From contig CBDCFD010000007.1 of assembly GCA_965216155.1 (NCBI GenBank), positions 434,001 to 498,000 of the forward strand: a stretch of DNA of 64,000 bases, read 5' to 3'. Numbering within the stretch: position 1 is the first letter of the stretch; each line of letters starts with the position of its first letter. Shown here piece after piece: positions 17,739 through 26,249 of this stretch. The notes beneath the pieces are model-generated. The model did not search any database, was not told the origin of the DNA, and saw only the letters and a program-made list of their open reading frames with translations. The translations under genes were made by a program, and so were the position numbers. The DNA is from CATOSP01 sp965216155. GTDB lineage: Bacteria; Chloroflexota; Dehalococcoidia; Lucifugimonadales; UBA3495.

Positions 17739-18947
17739 CTAGTCTTCCGGGTCTATGGGGTAGGCCCGGAGCGCGTTATCCCAGAGGAGTTTGCGCTTGC
17801 TCTCGAGAGACACGCCGGGAAGGTCCATCAGGTCCTGCTTGGCCTTGAAGTACTTCCGCCCTTCGGGATGACCGAAGTCGGTAGCCCCGACGATGACGTG
17901 GTCGCCGATGGATTTGATCAGCGGCTCGATTCCAGGGTCGTCCTGATCGGCGGCCACGAAGCACTGGCGTTGGAAGTACTCGACCGGGGTGTGGTTTAGG
18001 CCCTGGATCGCCAACCGCCGCGTACCTCCCTGGATGCCCGCTTCCAACCGGTCCAGCCAGAAGGATGCCCACCCGCAGCCCGACTCCAGGAATACCAGCT
18101 TCAGGCCCGGATGCCGCTCCAACACGCCTCCCATGATAAAGGCGGTGCACACCAGCATACTGCCCAGCACGAAGGAAACGGTGGTCCGGCAGTTCCGCAA
18201 GCCGGGCAGGTAGTCCAGCAGCCCCTGGTCGAAGGGGTGGTTGGCGCTTGGGTGCAGCCCAACAGGCACGCCCAGTTCGGCGCAGGTATTCCAGAGGACG
18301 TCGCACTCCTGGTCGAAAACGCGGAGGTTGGGAACAGGGGCAGGGTTCATGTGGACGGCCTTAAAATCGTACTCCTTCACGCAGCGGCGCACTTCTTCGG
18401 CGGCTGCGGCGGGGTCTCGCAAGTCAATGGACGCGGCGCCGCACGCCCCCCGGCCGATGTCCCGGCAATAGTCGCCGAGCCAGCGGTTGTAGGCGCGGCG
18501 GATAGCCATTGCGGTCTCGCCGTCCATATCGGCGACCCCGGTGGTCCAGAACCCGGCGGTGGGATAGAGGATCATGTGGTCAACGCCGTGGACGTCCATC
18601 ACTTCACGGTATGCGCTTGCCGGGAAGTCCTGATCGGCCCACTTGCCATAGGCGGTGTCCAGTTCGTCCAGGTCGCGGTCTTGGAAGTTCCTAGTGGCGG
18701 CGTTGGGGTCGCGTTCACCCAGAGGCCGCGTTCCCATCACTTCCAACTCCAATTCAAAGGCCAGAGCGTTCTTGCCGCCGCCGTTCCCGGCAGCCCCGTT
18801 GGTCCCGTTTCCGCCGTTCTGTCCAGTCCGTACCCAGCGTACATGACCGTTAATGAGGTGGCGGTATTTCTCTTCGAGGTAGTCTTCCCAGATCGCCTCG
18901 GGTTCCAACACATGGGAATCGCCGTCGATAAACCGTAGCCTCTCCAT
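17739..18947 (-). CDS. Amidohydrolase-family protein (amidohydrolase 2 type)
   Basis: 402 residues from ATG 18947, which follows AGGAGA; an earlier in-frame start at 19124 adds unlikely sequence. The start has IDGDSHVLEP, the D-x-H form of the metal site seen in the decarboxylase/hydrolase (ACMSD-like) branch. KAVHMNPAP, GLHPSANHPFDQ and an Asp in VGATDFGHPEG complete the ligand set. A Gly/Asn-rich loop (GQNGGNGTNGAAGNGGG) interrupts the N-terminal part. Cytoplasmic, probably acting on a carboxylated or cyclic small molecule; substrate unknown. It is transcribed toward the SDR duplication. Confidence 0.88.
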   Translation of the reverse strand: MERLRFIDGDSHVLEPEAIWEDYLEEKYRHLINGHVRWVRTGQNGGNGTNGAAGNGGGKNALAFELELEVMGTRPLGERDPNAATRNFQDRDLDELDTAYGKWADQDFPASAYREVMDVHGVDHMILYPTAGFWTTGVADMDGETAMAIRRAYNRWLGDYCRDIGRGACGAASIDLRDPAAAAEEVRRCVKEYDFKAVHMNPAPVPNLRVFDQECDVLWNTCAELGVPVGLHPSANHPFDQGLLDYLPGLRNCRTTVSFVLGSMLVCTAFIMGGVLERHPGLKLVFLESGCGWASFWLDRLEAGIQGGTRRLAIQGLNHTPVEYFQRQCFVAADQDDPGIEPLIKSIGDHVIVGATDFGHPEGRKYFKAKQDLMDLPGVSLESKRKLLWDNALRAYPIDPED

Positions 18948-19124
18948 ATTAATTCTCCTGAGTTGCGATAAGCATAGGAGTGCGGGCAACGCGGAATCCT
19001 GCATTGCTGAAATCCGCGTGTTCGTTAGTATAGAAACGCTAACATCCAGCCCGCAGGCTGTCAAACCTGACCTCGCGGAGTAACTGTTGCCCAACCCCGA
19101 GTCAATTCCCGTGAAGGTAACCAC

Positions 19125-19652
19125 ACACCCTCAGAGCATCCCGTCATTCCCAAAACAACAGCTATTTTCATCGTCCTATATGGCGGCCAAGGCATTCTTT
19201 GATTCTAACTTTCGCTGGAATGGCCCGGCGGAAGTAGTCGTATAGGGCGCCTTTAAGCGGCTCTCAACGCGCTGCACGGGATCCGAAAGAGCCGGCATGT
19301 TCCACGACACCGCCGCCCGGGACGCGCACAGCCAGTCCCACGCAAGGTGAAGCAGCACACTACCCATGTCAAAAATGGTGGTTTTGGGAATTCTCTCCCG
19401 CCGATACCGCCGGTTACTCAGGATAGCCACCTGAGTCTAGCCAACAACGCCTGATTTTCCAAGTGCGCAGTCCAATACTTAATTCCAGGATCCAGGGACG
19501 CTGTCGTACAACCGGACCAGGCCGGGGTCGCCGGGCACTTAATTCCAGGGTCCAGGGACGCTGTTCCTGACCCGCGAGGAGTGCCTTCTAACTCGTGTGG
19601 GTTGGGCAGGATGCAACCAGCCTGTCATGCTGTATATTCAAGGGCGCTACGG
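19125..19652. other. Gene-poor intergenic stretch with direct repeats
   Basis: No convincing gene was found here. The one open frame (19176-19430, minus) has no ribosome-binding site or recognisable product. The stretch contains two copies of a 28-bp repeat (listed separately) and ends at the promoter of the ABC permease gene. Confidence 0.6.
19477..19564. repeat. 28-bp direct repeat pair (ACTTAATTCCAGG type)
   Basis: Copies at 19477-19504 and 19537-19564 read ACTTAATTCCAGG then A/G then TCCAGGGACGCTGT, differing at one base, with a 60-bp period. A weaker relative, CTTAATTCCGGCGCAGGGAC, is at about 39855-39874. Similar TTAATTCC-type repeats are associated with REP/Y1-type transposases in other genomes; no transposase is present here, so the mobile link is inference. 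Confidence 0.55.
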
Positions 19653-19681
19653 TTGACAAATTTGTCCCAATACTATGTAAT
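19653..19681 (+). promoter_or_regulatory. Promoter with palindromic operator before metal ABC genes
   Basis: TTGACA (19653-19658) and TGTAAT (19676-19681) are separated by 17 bp, a near-consensus housekeeping promoter. A perfect 12-bp palindrome, GACAAATTTGTC (19655-19666), overlaps the -35 box, so a bound dimer would block polymerase. The DtxR/MntR-type regulator encoded at 22681-23466 is the obvious candidate. The first start codon is about 97 bp downstream. Confidence 0.65.
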
Positions 19682-19777
19682 GTTCCGGCCAGCCTGTACG
19701 CTCTTAGCGCCATGTGACGTACCCACGAATACACAGCAACGCCGGATCGAACACTCAAACCAAGCAATTAGTATCTG

Positions 19778-21409
19778 ATGCAGTCAACCGCAGTTACGCG
19801 TCGCCGTCAGATAGGGAGCTTCCCGGCTCCACAGCGAAGCCACCGCGTCAAGCGTGTGCGCCCGCCCTTACTCGTCCTTGCCCCAGCGGCAGCCGTCGCC
19901 GTTGCGATGGCGCTGCCCCTGGTCTACCTGATGTTGAGAGCCGTCAACGCAGGCAGTCTGGACCTCCTCCTTCGCCCCGCCGTAGTAGAAACCCTTGGAC
20001 GTACCCTGCTGCTCATAACGTCCGTCACAACCGCGTCCATCGTCATCGCGGTGCCCATTGCCTGGTTGACCGTCCGCACCGACCTCCCCTTCCGCAAATT
20101 CTGGAGTGTCGTTACGGTGTTGCCCCTGGTAGTCCCGACCTATGTCGGCGGTTTCATCATCGTGGTCGCTCTTGGGCCGCGCGGAATGCTGCAGGGCCTC
20201 CTGGAGTCCCTATTCGGTGTGGAGCGCATCCCGGATTTCTACGGGTTCCCCGGAGCTATGTTGACCCTTACCATACTGAGTTTTCCTTACGTGGTCTTTC
20301 CGGTGCGGGCCGCCCTCTGGCGCTTGGACCCGGCGTTGGAAGAGACCTCACATGGGTTGGGATTCAGCGCGAGAGCGACTTTCTTCCGCATCACGCTGCC
20401 GCTGCTGCGCCCCGCCATACTTGCCGGTGGCCTGCTGGTGGCCCTGTACACGCTGAGCGATTTCGGAGCAGTGTCGCTGCTCCAATACGAGACCTTCACA
20501 TGGTCGATCTTCATCCAGTACGAGTCGTCCCTTGACAGGTCGCTGGCCGCGTTCCTGTCGCTAATTCTGGTTGTCGTGGCGCTGGGCATCGTCTCCCTAG
20601 AGGTGGTGAGCCGGGGAAAGTCCAAATACTACCGGAGCACGAACGGGACGGTACGGCCTGTCTCGTTGGTCAGGCTCGGCCCCTGGCGTTGGCCGGCCCT
20701 CGCCTTATGCGCGGCCGTGGGTATCCTGGCGTTGGCCCTACCCCTCGGCATCCTGAGCTACTGGACCATGCGGGGCGTTCTCGCCGGGGAACCGCTGCTG
20801 CTCCTCTGGTCGGCGGCCAAGAACTCGCTGCTAATCTCCGGGCTGGCCGCGCTGGTTAGTGTGGCCGCTGCACTGCCGATAGCCATTCTGGCAACCAGGC
20901 ATCCGGGTTGGCTCACCAGCGTACTGGAGCGAATGGCCTACATTGGTTTTGCGTTGCCCGGTGTCGTGATCGCACTGGCCCTGGTATTCTTCGGCGCGAA
21001 CTACGCCACCCCTCTGTACCAGACCCATGTGCTTCTAGTACTGGCGTACCTGGTGCTGTTCCTGCCCGCGGGCCTGGGGGCCACCAGGACATCTCTGCTC
21101 CAGGTAAGCCCGGAGATGGAGGAAGCCGCGCGCAATCTTGGCAGTGGTCCTTTGCGGGTCTTCGCGTCCATAACGGCCCCCCTGGTGCGGCCCGGGATGC
21201 TGGCGGGCGCCGCCCTTGTTTTCCTGCTAACGATGAAGGAACTCCCGGCAACCCTGATTCTCGGTCCAATAGGATTTGAGACCCTTGCCACGTCGATTTG
21301 GTCCGCCACATCCGAAGCGTTTTTCGCCCAGGCCGCGGCTCCTGCCCTGCTCCTGATCCTTGGCGCGTCCGTCCCGCTGGGGTTTCTCATCCTGAGAGGA
21401 CACAGGTAA
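19778..21409 (+). CDS. ABC transporter permease, Fe(III)/thiamine type (FbpB-like)
   Basis: 543 residues with about twelve membrane spans and two fused permease halves, as in FbpB/SfuB/ThiP. The two cytoplasmic coupling (EAA) loops are EETSHGLGFSARATFFRITL and EEAARNLGSGPLRVFASITA, each followed by LPLLRPAILAGG or APLVRPGMLAGA. It would form the channel for a periplasmic-binding-protein-dependent importer. It is followed 6 bp later by its ATPase and then by a DtxR-like regulator, which favours iron or manganese over thiamine. No substrate-binding protein gene is next to it. A promoter with a palindromic operator lies upstream. Confidence 0.9.
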   Translation: MQSTAVTRRRQIGSFPAPQRSHRVKRVRPPLLVLAPAAAVAVAMALPLVYLMLRAVNAGSLDLLLRPAVVETLGRTLLLITSVTTASIVIAVPIAWLTVRTDLPFRKFWSVVTVLPLVVPTYVGGFIIVVALGPRGMLQGLLESLFGVERIPDFYGFPGAMLTLTILSFPYVVFPVRAALWRLDPALEETSHGLGFSARATFFRITLPLLRPAILAGGLLVALYTLSDFGAVSLLQYETFTWSIFIQYESSLDRSLAAFLSLILVVVALGIVSLEVVSRGKSKYYRSTNGTVRPVSLVRLGPWRWPALALCAAVGILALALPLGILSYWTMRGVLAGEPLLLLWSAAKNSLLISGLAALVSVAAALPIAILATRHPGWLTSVLERMAYIGFALPGVVIALALVFFGANYATPLYQTHVLLVLAYLVLFLPAGLGATRTSLLQVSPEMEEAARNLGSGPLRVFASITAPLVRPGMLAGAALVFLLTMKELPATLILGPIGFETLATSIWSATSEAFFAQAAAPALLLILGASVPLGFLILRGHR

Positions 21410-21415
21410 TCCCCG

Positions 21416-22522
21416 GTGCCCGCGGCTGTCCAATGCGCCGGAGTATCCAAGGGATTCGGCGGCGTTCAGGCCGTGGACAACCTGGACCTGGAAATTGAGG
21501 CGGGGCAGATATTGGTCCTCCTGGGTCCCAGCGGCTGCGGCAAGACGACGACACTAAGACTAATCGCCGGTTTCGAGCAACCAGCAGCCGGCTCCATATC
21601 GGTCAACGGAAACCTGGTGGCGGCCCCGAATGTCTGGGTCCCTCCGGAACGCCGCAAAGTGGGGATGGTCTTTCAGGACGGCGCGCTGTTTCCCCACCTG
21701 ACGGTGGAGCAAAACGTGGGCTATGGGCTCCACCAGCGGGATGGCCGCAGGGAACGGGTCATGGATGTGCTGCGGCTGGTGGGCATGGAATCACTCTCGG
21801 CGCGAATGCCCCATGAGCTCTCCGGCGGCCAGCAACAGCGGCTGGCGCTCGCCCGCGCTCTCGCCCCAAAGCCCGACGTACTCCTGCTGGACGAGCCATT
21901 TTCCAACCTGGACCCCCGGCTCCGGGACCAGGTACGCGGCGACGTTCTGGACATCCTCCAGTCCAGCAACGCCACGGCGGTCTTCGTGACCCACGACCAG
22001 GAAGAAGCCCTGCTTTTGGGAGATACCGTTGGCGTCATGCAGTACGGAAAGTTGGTCCAATTAGGTCCGCCGGAGGAGGTATTTCACCGGCCCGCCAGCC
22101 ATTTCGTCGCCGAGTTCATCGGCATTGCCGACTTCGTGCCGGGACACGTCGATGATACCGGGCTGGTCACCGAGATCGGTGTATTGACTACCGAGGACCG
22201 GTTGCCAACGGGGGTAGATGCCGAGGTGATGCTGCGGCCTAGCGATGTGGCCATCTACCCGTTCGTCCAGGGAGAGAGCGAGGTGGTGGACCGGGCGTTC
22301 AAGGGGACCCATTACCTCTATTCCATCGCACTTCCTTCGGGCCTTGTGCTGCACAGCCTTCAGGACCATTCAGCCTATTACCGGAAGGGAGACAGGGTTA
22401 GCGTGTCACTGGAACGCAATCGGACGGTCACCGCTTTCTTAAGGGGTCATGGGGGTACACCGGACGGGTTGGGCGCTCCCCTGCTCGCCCACACCGAGAC
22501 GTCCGGCCCAAATTGGGGCTGA
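21416..22522 (+). CDS. ABC transporter ATP-binding protein (FbpC-like)
   Basis: 368 residues. Walker A GPSGCGKTT (about 38-46), Q-loop VFQDGALFPHLT, signature LSGGQQQRLALARAL, Walker B VLLLDEPFSNLD and the switch His in VFVTHDQEEA are all present, so it should hydrolyse ATP. The C-terminal 130 residues form a TOBE-type regulatory domain, typical of FbpC/PotA/CysA ATPases. The start is GTG 21416, 6 bp after the permease stop, so the genes are translationally linked. With the permease it would power uptake of ferric iron or another metal. Confidence 0.92.
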   Translation: MPAAVQCAGVSKGFGGVQAVDNLDLEIEAGQILVLLGPSGCGKTTTLRLIAGFEQPAAGSISVNGNLVAAPNVWVPPERRKVGMVFQDGALFPHLTVEQNVGYGLHQRDGRRERVMDVLRLVGMESLSARMPHELSGGQQQRLALARALAPKPDVLLLDEPFSNLDPRLRDQVRGDVLDILQSSNATAVFVTHDQEEALLLGDTVGVMQYGKLVQLGPPEEVFHRPASHFVAEFIGIADFVPGHVDDTGLVTEIGVLTTEDRLPTGVDAEVMLRPSDVAIYPFVQGESEVVDRAFKGTHYLYSIALPSGLVLHSLQDHSAYYRKGDRVSVSLERNRTVTAFLRGHGGTPDGLGAPLLAHTETSGPNWG

Positions 22523-22532
22523 GGTCCGGGAA

Positions 22533-22552
22533 GGGGTACCGCGCGGTACCCC
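22533..22552. promoter_or_regulatory. 20-bp perfect palindrome between ABC ATPase and regulator genes
   Basis: GGGGTACCGCGCGGTACCCC is fully self-complementary and sits 10 bp after the ATPase stop. It lacks a T run, so it is either a weak terminator or a protein-binding site. A second inverted pair, GTTGTTCC (22571-22578) and GGAACAAC (22597-22604), follows, then a TATACT -10-like box near 22620. Confidence 0.45.
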
Positions 22553-22680
22553 AGAGATTCCTGGCACGCAGTTGTTCCGCGCGAGCAATGGAGTAGGGAA
22601 CAACAGGAAAACGTTGGTGTATACTCTACGAATGACGCCGGGCCCACCCAGCGCCAGATTACCGATACGGAAGTAATAAT

Positions 22681-23466
22681 ATGCCGCGACGCAGAAAGGT
22701 TGATACTCTCCCCGAATCCCCACACCCCAGCGCTAGTTACGAGCGCCTGTCCCCGGCCACAGAGAACTACCTCCTGTGTTTATATAAGCTCTGGGAGGAG
22801 ACCGGTGAGCCCACGGTTACCGAGCTTACCGAGACCCTCAAGGGGTTGCCGCCCACTGAAGGACTTGGCACGTCGGTCCCTTCGGTTGCCGGTATGATAA
22901 GACGAATGGAAAAGCAGGGCCTCGTGGAAGTCGGGGCCGATAAAAGAATCCGAATGACCAAGAAGGGAATGGAAGGCGGGGAAGATATCGCCCGGCGCCA
23001 CCGGCTGGTTGAGTGGATGGTGGTTAAGATCCTCGGGATGGAGCCGCACCAGGCCCATATCGAAGCCCACCGCCTGGAGCACGGCGTATCTCCTCAGCTG
23101 GAGGAGAGGTTATTCGAGTTGTTGGGTCAGCCCACCAAGTCCCCATTCGGCAGGCCGATTCCAGGTACCGGCGAACCGAAGACACCCCTTAATTCCATAT
23201 CTCTCGACCGCGCCGCACTCAACACGGCTTACGTGGTGGAAAGGATTCCGGAAGAAGACCCCAATCTGCTCCGGTTCCTCGTCGATTCCCAGGTCGTTCC
23301 TGACAGGGGCCTAGAAGTGGCCGAGGCGGCGCCCTATCTGGGAGTCCTGACAGTGGAGACCGGGACCGGCAGGGTCTCGGTGGGCTACAACGTGGCCCAG
23401 CAGATTCTGGTGAGGGAAAGGAGAGTGCAGGACGCGCCCAGCGAAAGCCCGTCTACTGCCGGTTAA
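22681..23466 (+). CDS. DtxR/MntR-family metal-dependent transcriptional regulator
   Basis: 261 residues. LSPATENYLLCLYKLWEE and VTELTETL form the start of a winged helix-turn-helix, with SVPSVAGMIRRMEKQGLV as recognition helix. The metal-binding dimerisation part has RRHRLVEWMVVKILGM and EAHRLEHGVSPQLEERL, where Glu and His of the EAHxLEHxxS motif are the known ligands. The C-terminal 70 residues look like the SH3-like/FeoA domain of DtxR. It would sense Fe(II) or Mn(II) and repress uptake. Its position after the ABC genes and the palindrome at 19655-19666 support control of that transporter. An insertion after the first helices makes it longer than typical (about 220-230). Confidence 0.9.
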   Translation: MPRRRKVDTLPESPHPSASYERLSPATENYLLCLYKLWEETGEPTVTELTETLKGLPPTEGLGTSVPSVAGMIRRMEKQGLVEVGADKRIRMTKKGMEGGEDIARRHRLVEWMVVKILGMEPHQAHIEAHRLEHGVSPQLEERLFELLGQPTKSPFGRPIPGTGEPKTPLNSISLDRAALNTAYVVERIPEEDPNLLRFLVDSQVVPDRGLEVAEAAPYLGVLTVETGTGRVSVGYNVAQQILVRERRVQDAPSESPSTAG

Positions 23467-23489
23467 CCCCACCCGGATATCGGACAAAG

Positions 23490-24269
23490 TCAGCGGCGCT
23501 GTTGGTCCAGGAACTCCAGCACCAACCCATTCCAGACGTGCGGCCTCTCCCAGAACCCGGCATGTCCCGCTTCAGGCAATGACACGAAACGGCTGGTAGG
23601 GATATGGTCCGCAAGTATCCTCATGAGCAGCGGGGGCGAGAGCAGGTCGGCCTCACCGGACATCACCAACACCGGGACACGCATTGTCTGCAAGCGGGAG
23701 TATGTGATGGTGGTCCGTAAGGGTTGGGCGGGCAACCTGCCATAAGGCCGGGTAGAGAGATCAATCTCCAACCAACGGGCGGACCCGGAAGGGGCCGCCC
23801 CTCTATACGACGGACCCAACTCCCGAAGCTCCACGGGAAGCCGCTGAATTTCATCCGGCCTTAGCCTGGTCTGGACTTCCAGGTATTCCGGGTCCTGGAC
23901 ACCGCCGATGGTATTGGCCGCCACAAGACTGATGACCTGCTCCGGATGGTCCAGGGAATAATCCAACGCGCCAATCCCGCCCGCCGCCGTGGCCACAATG
24001 TGGAATCGCTCCAACCCCAGATGTAGTACCAGCGCATGAAGGTCGTCTCCCACAAAGCCCGGCTGCTCATCTGGGCTCGTAGGCTTCGACCGGCCCCATG
24101 TCCGGCGGTCGTAAGTGATGCACCGATAGCCCGCATTAGTGAACGCGGGCAACTGGTAGACCCAGCTTTCGCAAGTGCCTGACGCGGCGTGCATGAAGAC
24201 CACCGGAATTCCCGTGCCTCCGGTGTCCTCATACCACAAGTCGACTCCGGGCAACGCTAAGGATGGCAT
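23490..24269 (-). CDS. Alpha/beta hydrolase
   Basis: 259 residues from ATG 24269 with AGGAG upstream. The oxyanion turn is VVFMHAASGTCESWVYQ, followed by YDRRTWGRS. At the nucleophile elbow the sequence is ATAAGGIGALDYSL, so the usual G-x-S-x-G Ser appears as Ala (HIVATAAGGIGAL). The acid is in VLVMSGEADLLSP and the His in LPEAGHAGFWERP. By eye the Ser is missing while Asp and His are kept, which suggests a catalytically altered or non-hydrolytic member. It is followed upstream on the same strand by another hydrolase gene. Confidence 0.83.
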   Translation of the reverse strand: MPSLALPGVDLWYEDTGGTGIPVVFMHAASGTCESWVYQLPAFTNAGYRCITYDRRTWGRSKPTSPDEQPGFVGDDLHALVLHLGLERFHIVATAAGGIGALDYSLDHPEQVISLVAANTIGGVQDPEYLEVQTRLRPDEIQRLPVELRELGPSYRGAAPSGSARWLEIDLSTRPYGRLPAQPLRTTITYSRLQTMRVPVLVMSGEADLLSPPLLMRILADHIPTSRFVSLPEAGHAGFWERPHVWNGLVLEFLDQQRR

Positions 24270-24334
24270 GGGGAGCACTTCTCCTGGGATGCAACCAGAC
24301 TTATCATCATCGCCTGACTACCGCCGCCGGGCAG

Positions 24335-25093
24335 TTAAGGGTTGACTAGGCCGGACTCGCGCCCCACTGTGAACGTCTCGCGCCGCTCTATGAAATCAGC
24401 CACCGCGCCGATCAAGGCCTCGGGCCGGTCAGCCAGGATCGCGTGTCCCGCGTCGTACACAAAGGAAATGTTGCAGTTCGGCATCTTCTCCCGGTATATC
24501 CGGGGCGCTTCGGGCGCGACCATCTGATCGCTTTGGCCGAAGACCGCCAAGGTGGCGCAGGAAACCTCGCCCAGCCGGCTTTCCAATTCCGAGTCGTGGG
24601 CGCCGCTGCCTGTAAGCGCACTCATCCTCCCGGACCTGACAGACTCCGATCGCCCCAAGCGTCCTACGTTTTCCGAACGTGCGACGAGCCGGTCTGGCGG
24701 CACAGATGAAGGGTCTCCCGTGGGAAGCAGCGCTATGGGAGAGATCAAGACGAGGGCTTCGACCTGGCCGGGGGCCAGCAACGCTTGCCATAGGGCAATC
24801 CTGGCAGCGGATGAACCGGCAATAAGGCTATATTTTTCCGTATTCAGCTTGCTCATGGCGAGGACTACCAGGCCGGCGGTCTCCTCAACCGACTTGGGAC
24901 TGGTCTCCTCGGACATCTCCGAAAACCCGGTAAATTCTAACCGTACAACCCGGTAACTGCCGGCCAACGCTTCTTGCAGGGGCGAGATTGCCCACATTCC
25001 GGCGTCCAGGATAACGACCGTTTCTCCCGCGCCCGCCTCGGAGTACCGGACACGTGCTCCCTTCACGTCAATGTGGCCGTCCATTGTTGTCAT
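24335..25093 (-). CDS. Alpha/beta hydrolase-fold protein
   Basis: 252 residues. VVILDAGMWAISPLQEAL, RLEFTGFSEMSEE, SLIAGSSAARIALWQALL, VFGQSDQMVAPEAP and VYDAGHAILADRPEALI line up with the strands and loops of the fold. The elbow is AGSSAA, giving a Ser nucleophile in G-x-S-x-A form; the acid Asp (QSDQMV) and His (AGHAIL) are present. It shares strand with the hydrolase at 23490-24269 (66 bp apart) and may be in one transcript with it. Substrate unknown. Confidence 0.82.
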   Translation of the reverse strand: MTTMDGHIDVKGARVRYSEAGAGETVVILDAGMWAISPLQEALAGSYRVVRLEFTGFSEMSEETSPKSVEETAGLVVLAMSKLNTEKYSLIAGSSAARIALWQALLAPGQVEALVLISPIALLPTGDPSSVPPDRLVARSENVGRLGRSESVRSGRMSALTGSGAHDSELESRLGEVSCATLAVFGQSDQMVAPEAPRIYREKMPNCNISFVYDAGHAILADRPEALIGAVADFIERRETFTVGRESGLVNP

Positions 25094-25142
25094 ACTACAG
25101 TCCTGGTTACTCCGGGCAATTTGCCGCTTTGAAATGTCAGAG

Positions 25143-26249
25143 TTAGATTTCCCTCAAGCGCGGCAGGACTTCCCTGCCGAACAGGTCAATTTCGCGCATA
25201 ACTTCCCGGTGATCGACTCCAGGTTGTTGAAAGAACAAGTCCACGACGCCCGCCCCGCAGCGGTCACGGTACTCCTTGATCTGCTCCACGACGGTGTCGG
25301 GCCCACCCATGAAATTCAGACCTCGGGCAACTCCGACAACATCTCCCTGGGGACTGCCCGCCAGGACGTTGCGAAGGTCGAACTCTTCCCCTGTACGCGC
25401 GGCGCTGATCGCCCGCGATACCGAAGACCGCATCGCGATACCTCCGGGCACTGGGCCAGTGGCTGTGCGGCCGGCCAACCATTCCTCGGCCTGCCTGTCC
25501 GTTTCAGCCAAATAGATACTGGCCCGAAACACCACCTGATCAGGCTCAGGTTGCCAACCGGCCTCACCGCACCATTGGTAGTATTTGTCAGTAACCAAAG
25601 CCATCTGCTCCACCGGAACGAAGGACACCCCCAACCCCAGCTTGTTGTCGGCGGCGTACTTCAAGGTATCCTCGCTCCGGGTCGCGACAATTACAGGGGG
25701 TAGCGGTTGTTGCACGGGACGGGGCCAGACCGCAACTGTGCGGAACTGGTGATAACGCCCTTCCCAGGAAAAGGGTTGGGGTTCCGTCAGTGCTTTGAGG
25801 ATAAGGTCCATCCCTTCGAAAAGCCTTCCCCGGCCCTCGGATGGATTAACGCCGTAGGTCTGGTCTTCGTTGGGCGTCCCCCGGAGGAAACCGATGATGA
25901 GACGGCCGTTGGTCAGGTTGTCCAACATTCCCAATTCCTCGGCACACCGGACCGGGTTATTGAGGGGCAAGAGTTGGCCAAGCATGGCGATTTTCACTCT
26001 TTTGCACCGTTCGGCCACTGCCGCCGCCATCACGGCGGGAGCGCCGGTGGCGATTCGCCCGGAGTAGTGATGCTCCGAGAAGCTCACCCAATCGAACCCC
26101 ATCTCCTCGGCGAACTCGCACTCCTCAATCCCCTCTTGATAGCTGCGCACGGAGGTCTCGGGGTCATGGTAAGCCGGTGGAATTGGCCATGTGGTGGGAA
26201 ACATGTGCCGCTGAGAATACCCCATGGCTCCCAGATAAGATGCTTTCAC
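25143..26249 (-). CDS. LLM-class flavin-dependent oxidoreductase
   Basis: 368 residues of the bacterial-luciferase-like fold. FAEEMGFDWVSFSEHHYSG (about 46-64) is the classical FMN/substrate loop, with KIAMLGQLLPLNNPVRCAEE, DNLTNGRLIIGFLRGTPNE and VNPSEGRGRLFEGMDLI following. Members use reduced FMN to oxygenate or desulfonate small organics; this is a common SAR202-type catabolic family. GTG 26249 overlaps the stop of the upstream methyltransferase gene as GTGA, and GGAAAGG precedes it, so it is translationally coupled to the restriction-modification genes, which is an unexpected neighbour. Confidence 0.9.
   Translation of the reverse strand: MKASYLGAMGYSQRHMFPTTWPIPPAYHDPETSVRSYQEGIEECEFAEEMGFDWVSFSEHHYSGRIATGAPAVMAAAVAERCKRVKIAMLGQLLPLNNPVRCAEELGMLDNLTNGRLIIGFLRGTPNEDQTYGVNPSEGRGRLFEGMDLILKALTEPQPFSWEGRYHQFRTVAVWPRPVQQPLPPVIVATRSEDTLKYAADNKLGLGVSFVPVEQMALVTDKYYQWCGEAGWQPEPDQVVFRASIYLAETDRQAEEWLAGRTATGPVPGGIAMRSSVSRAISAARTGEEFDLRNVLAGSPQGDVVGVARGLNFMGGPDTVVEQIKEYRDRCGAGVVDLFFQQPGVDHREVMREIDLFGREVLPRLREI

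Noticed and set aside
19176..19430. 84-codon minus-strand frame in the gap before the ABC permease
   Set aside because: No ribosome-binding site, no family and mixed composition. The stretch is treated as intergenic.
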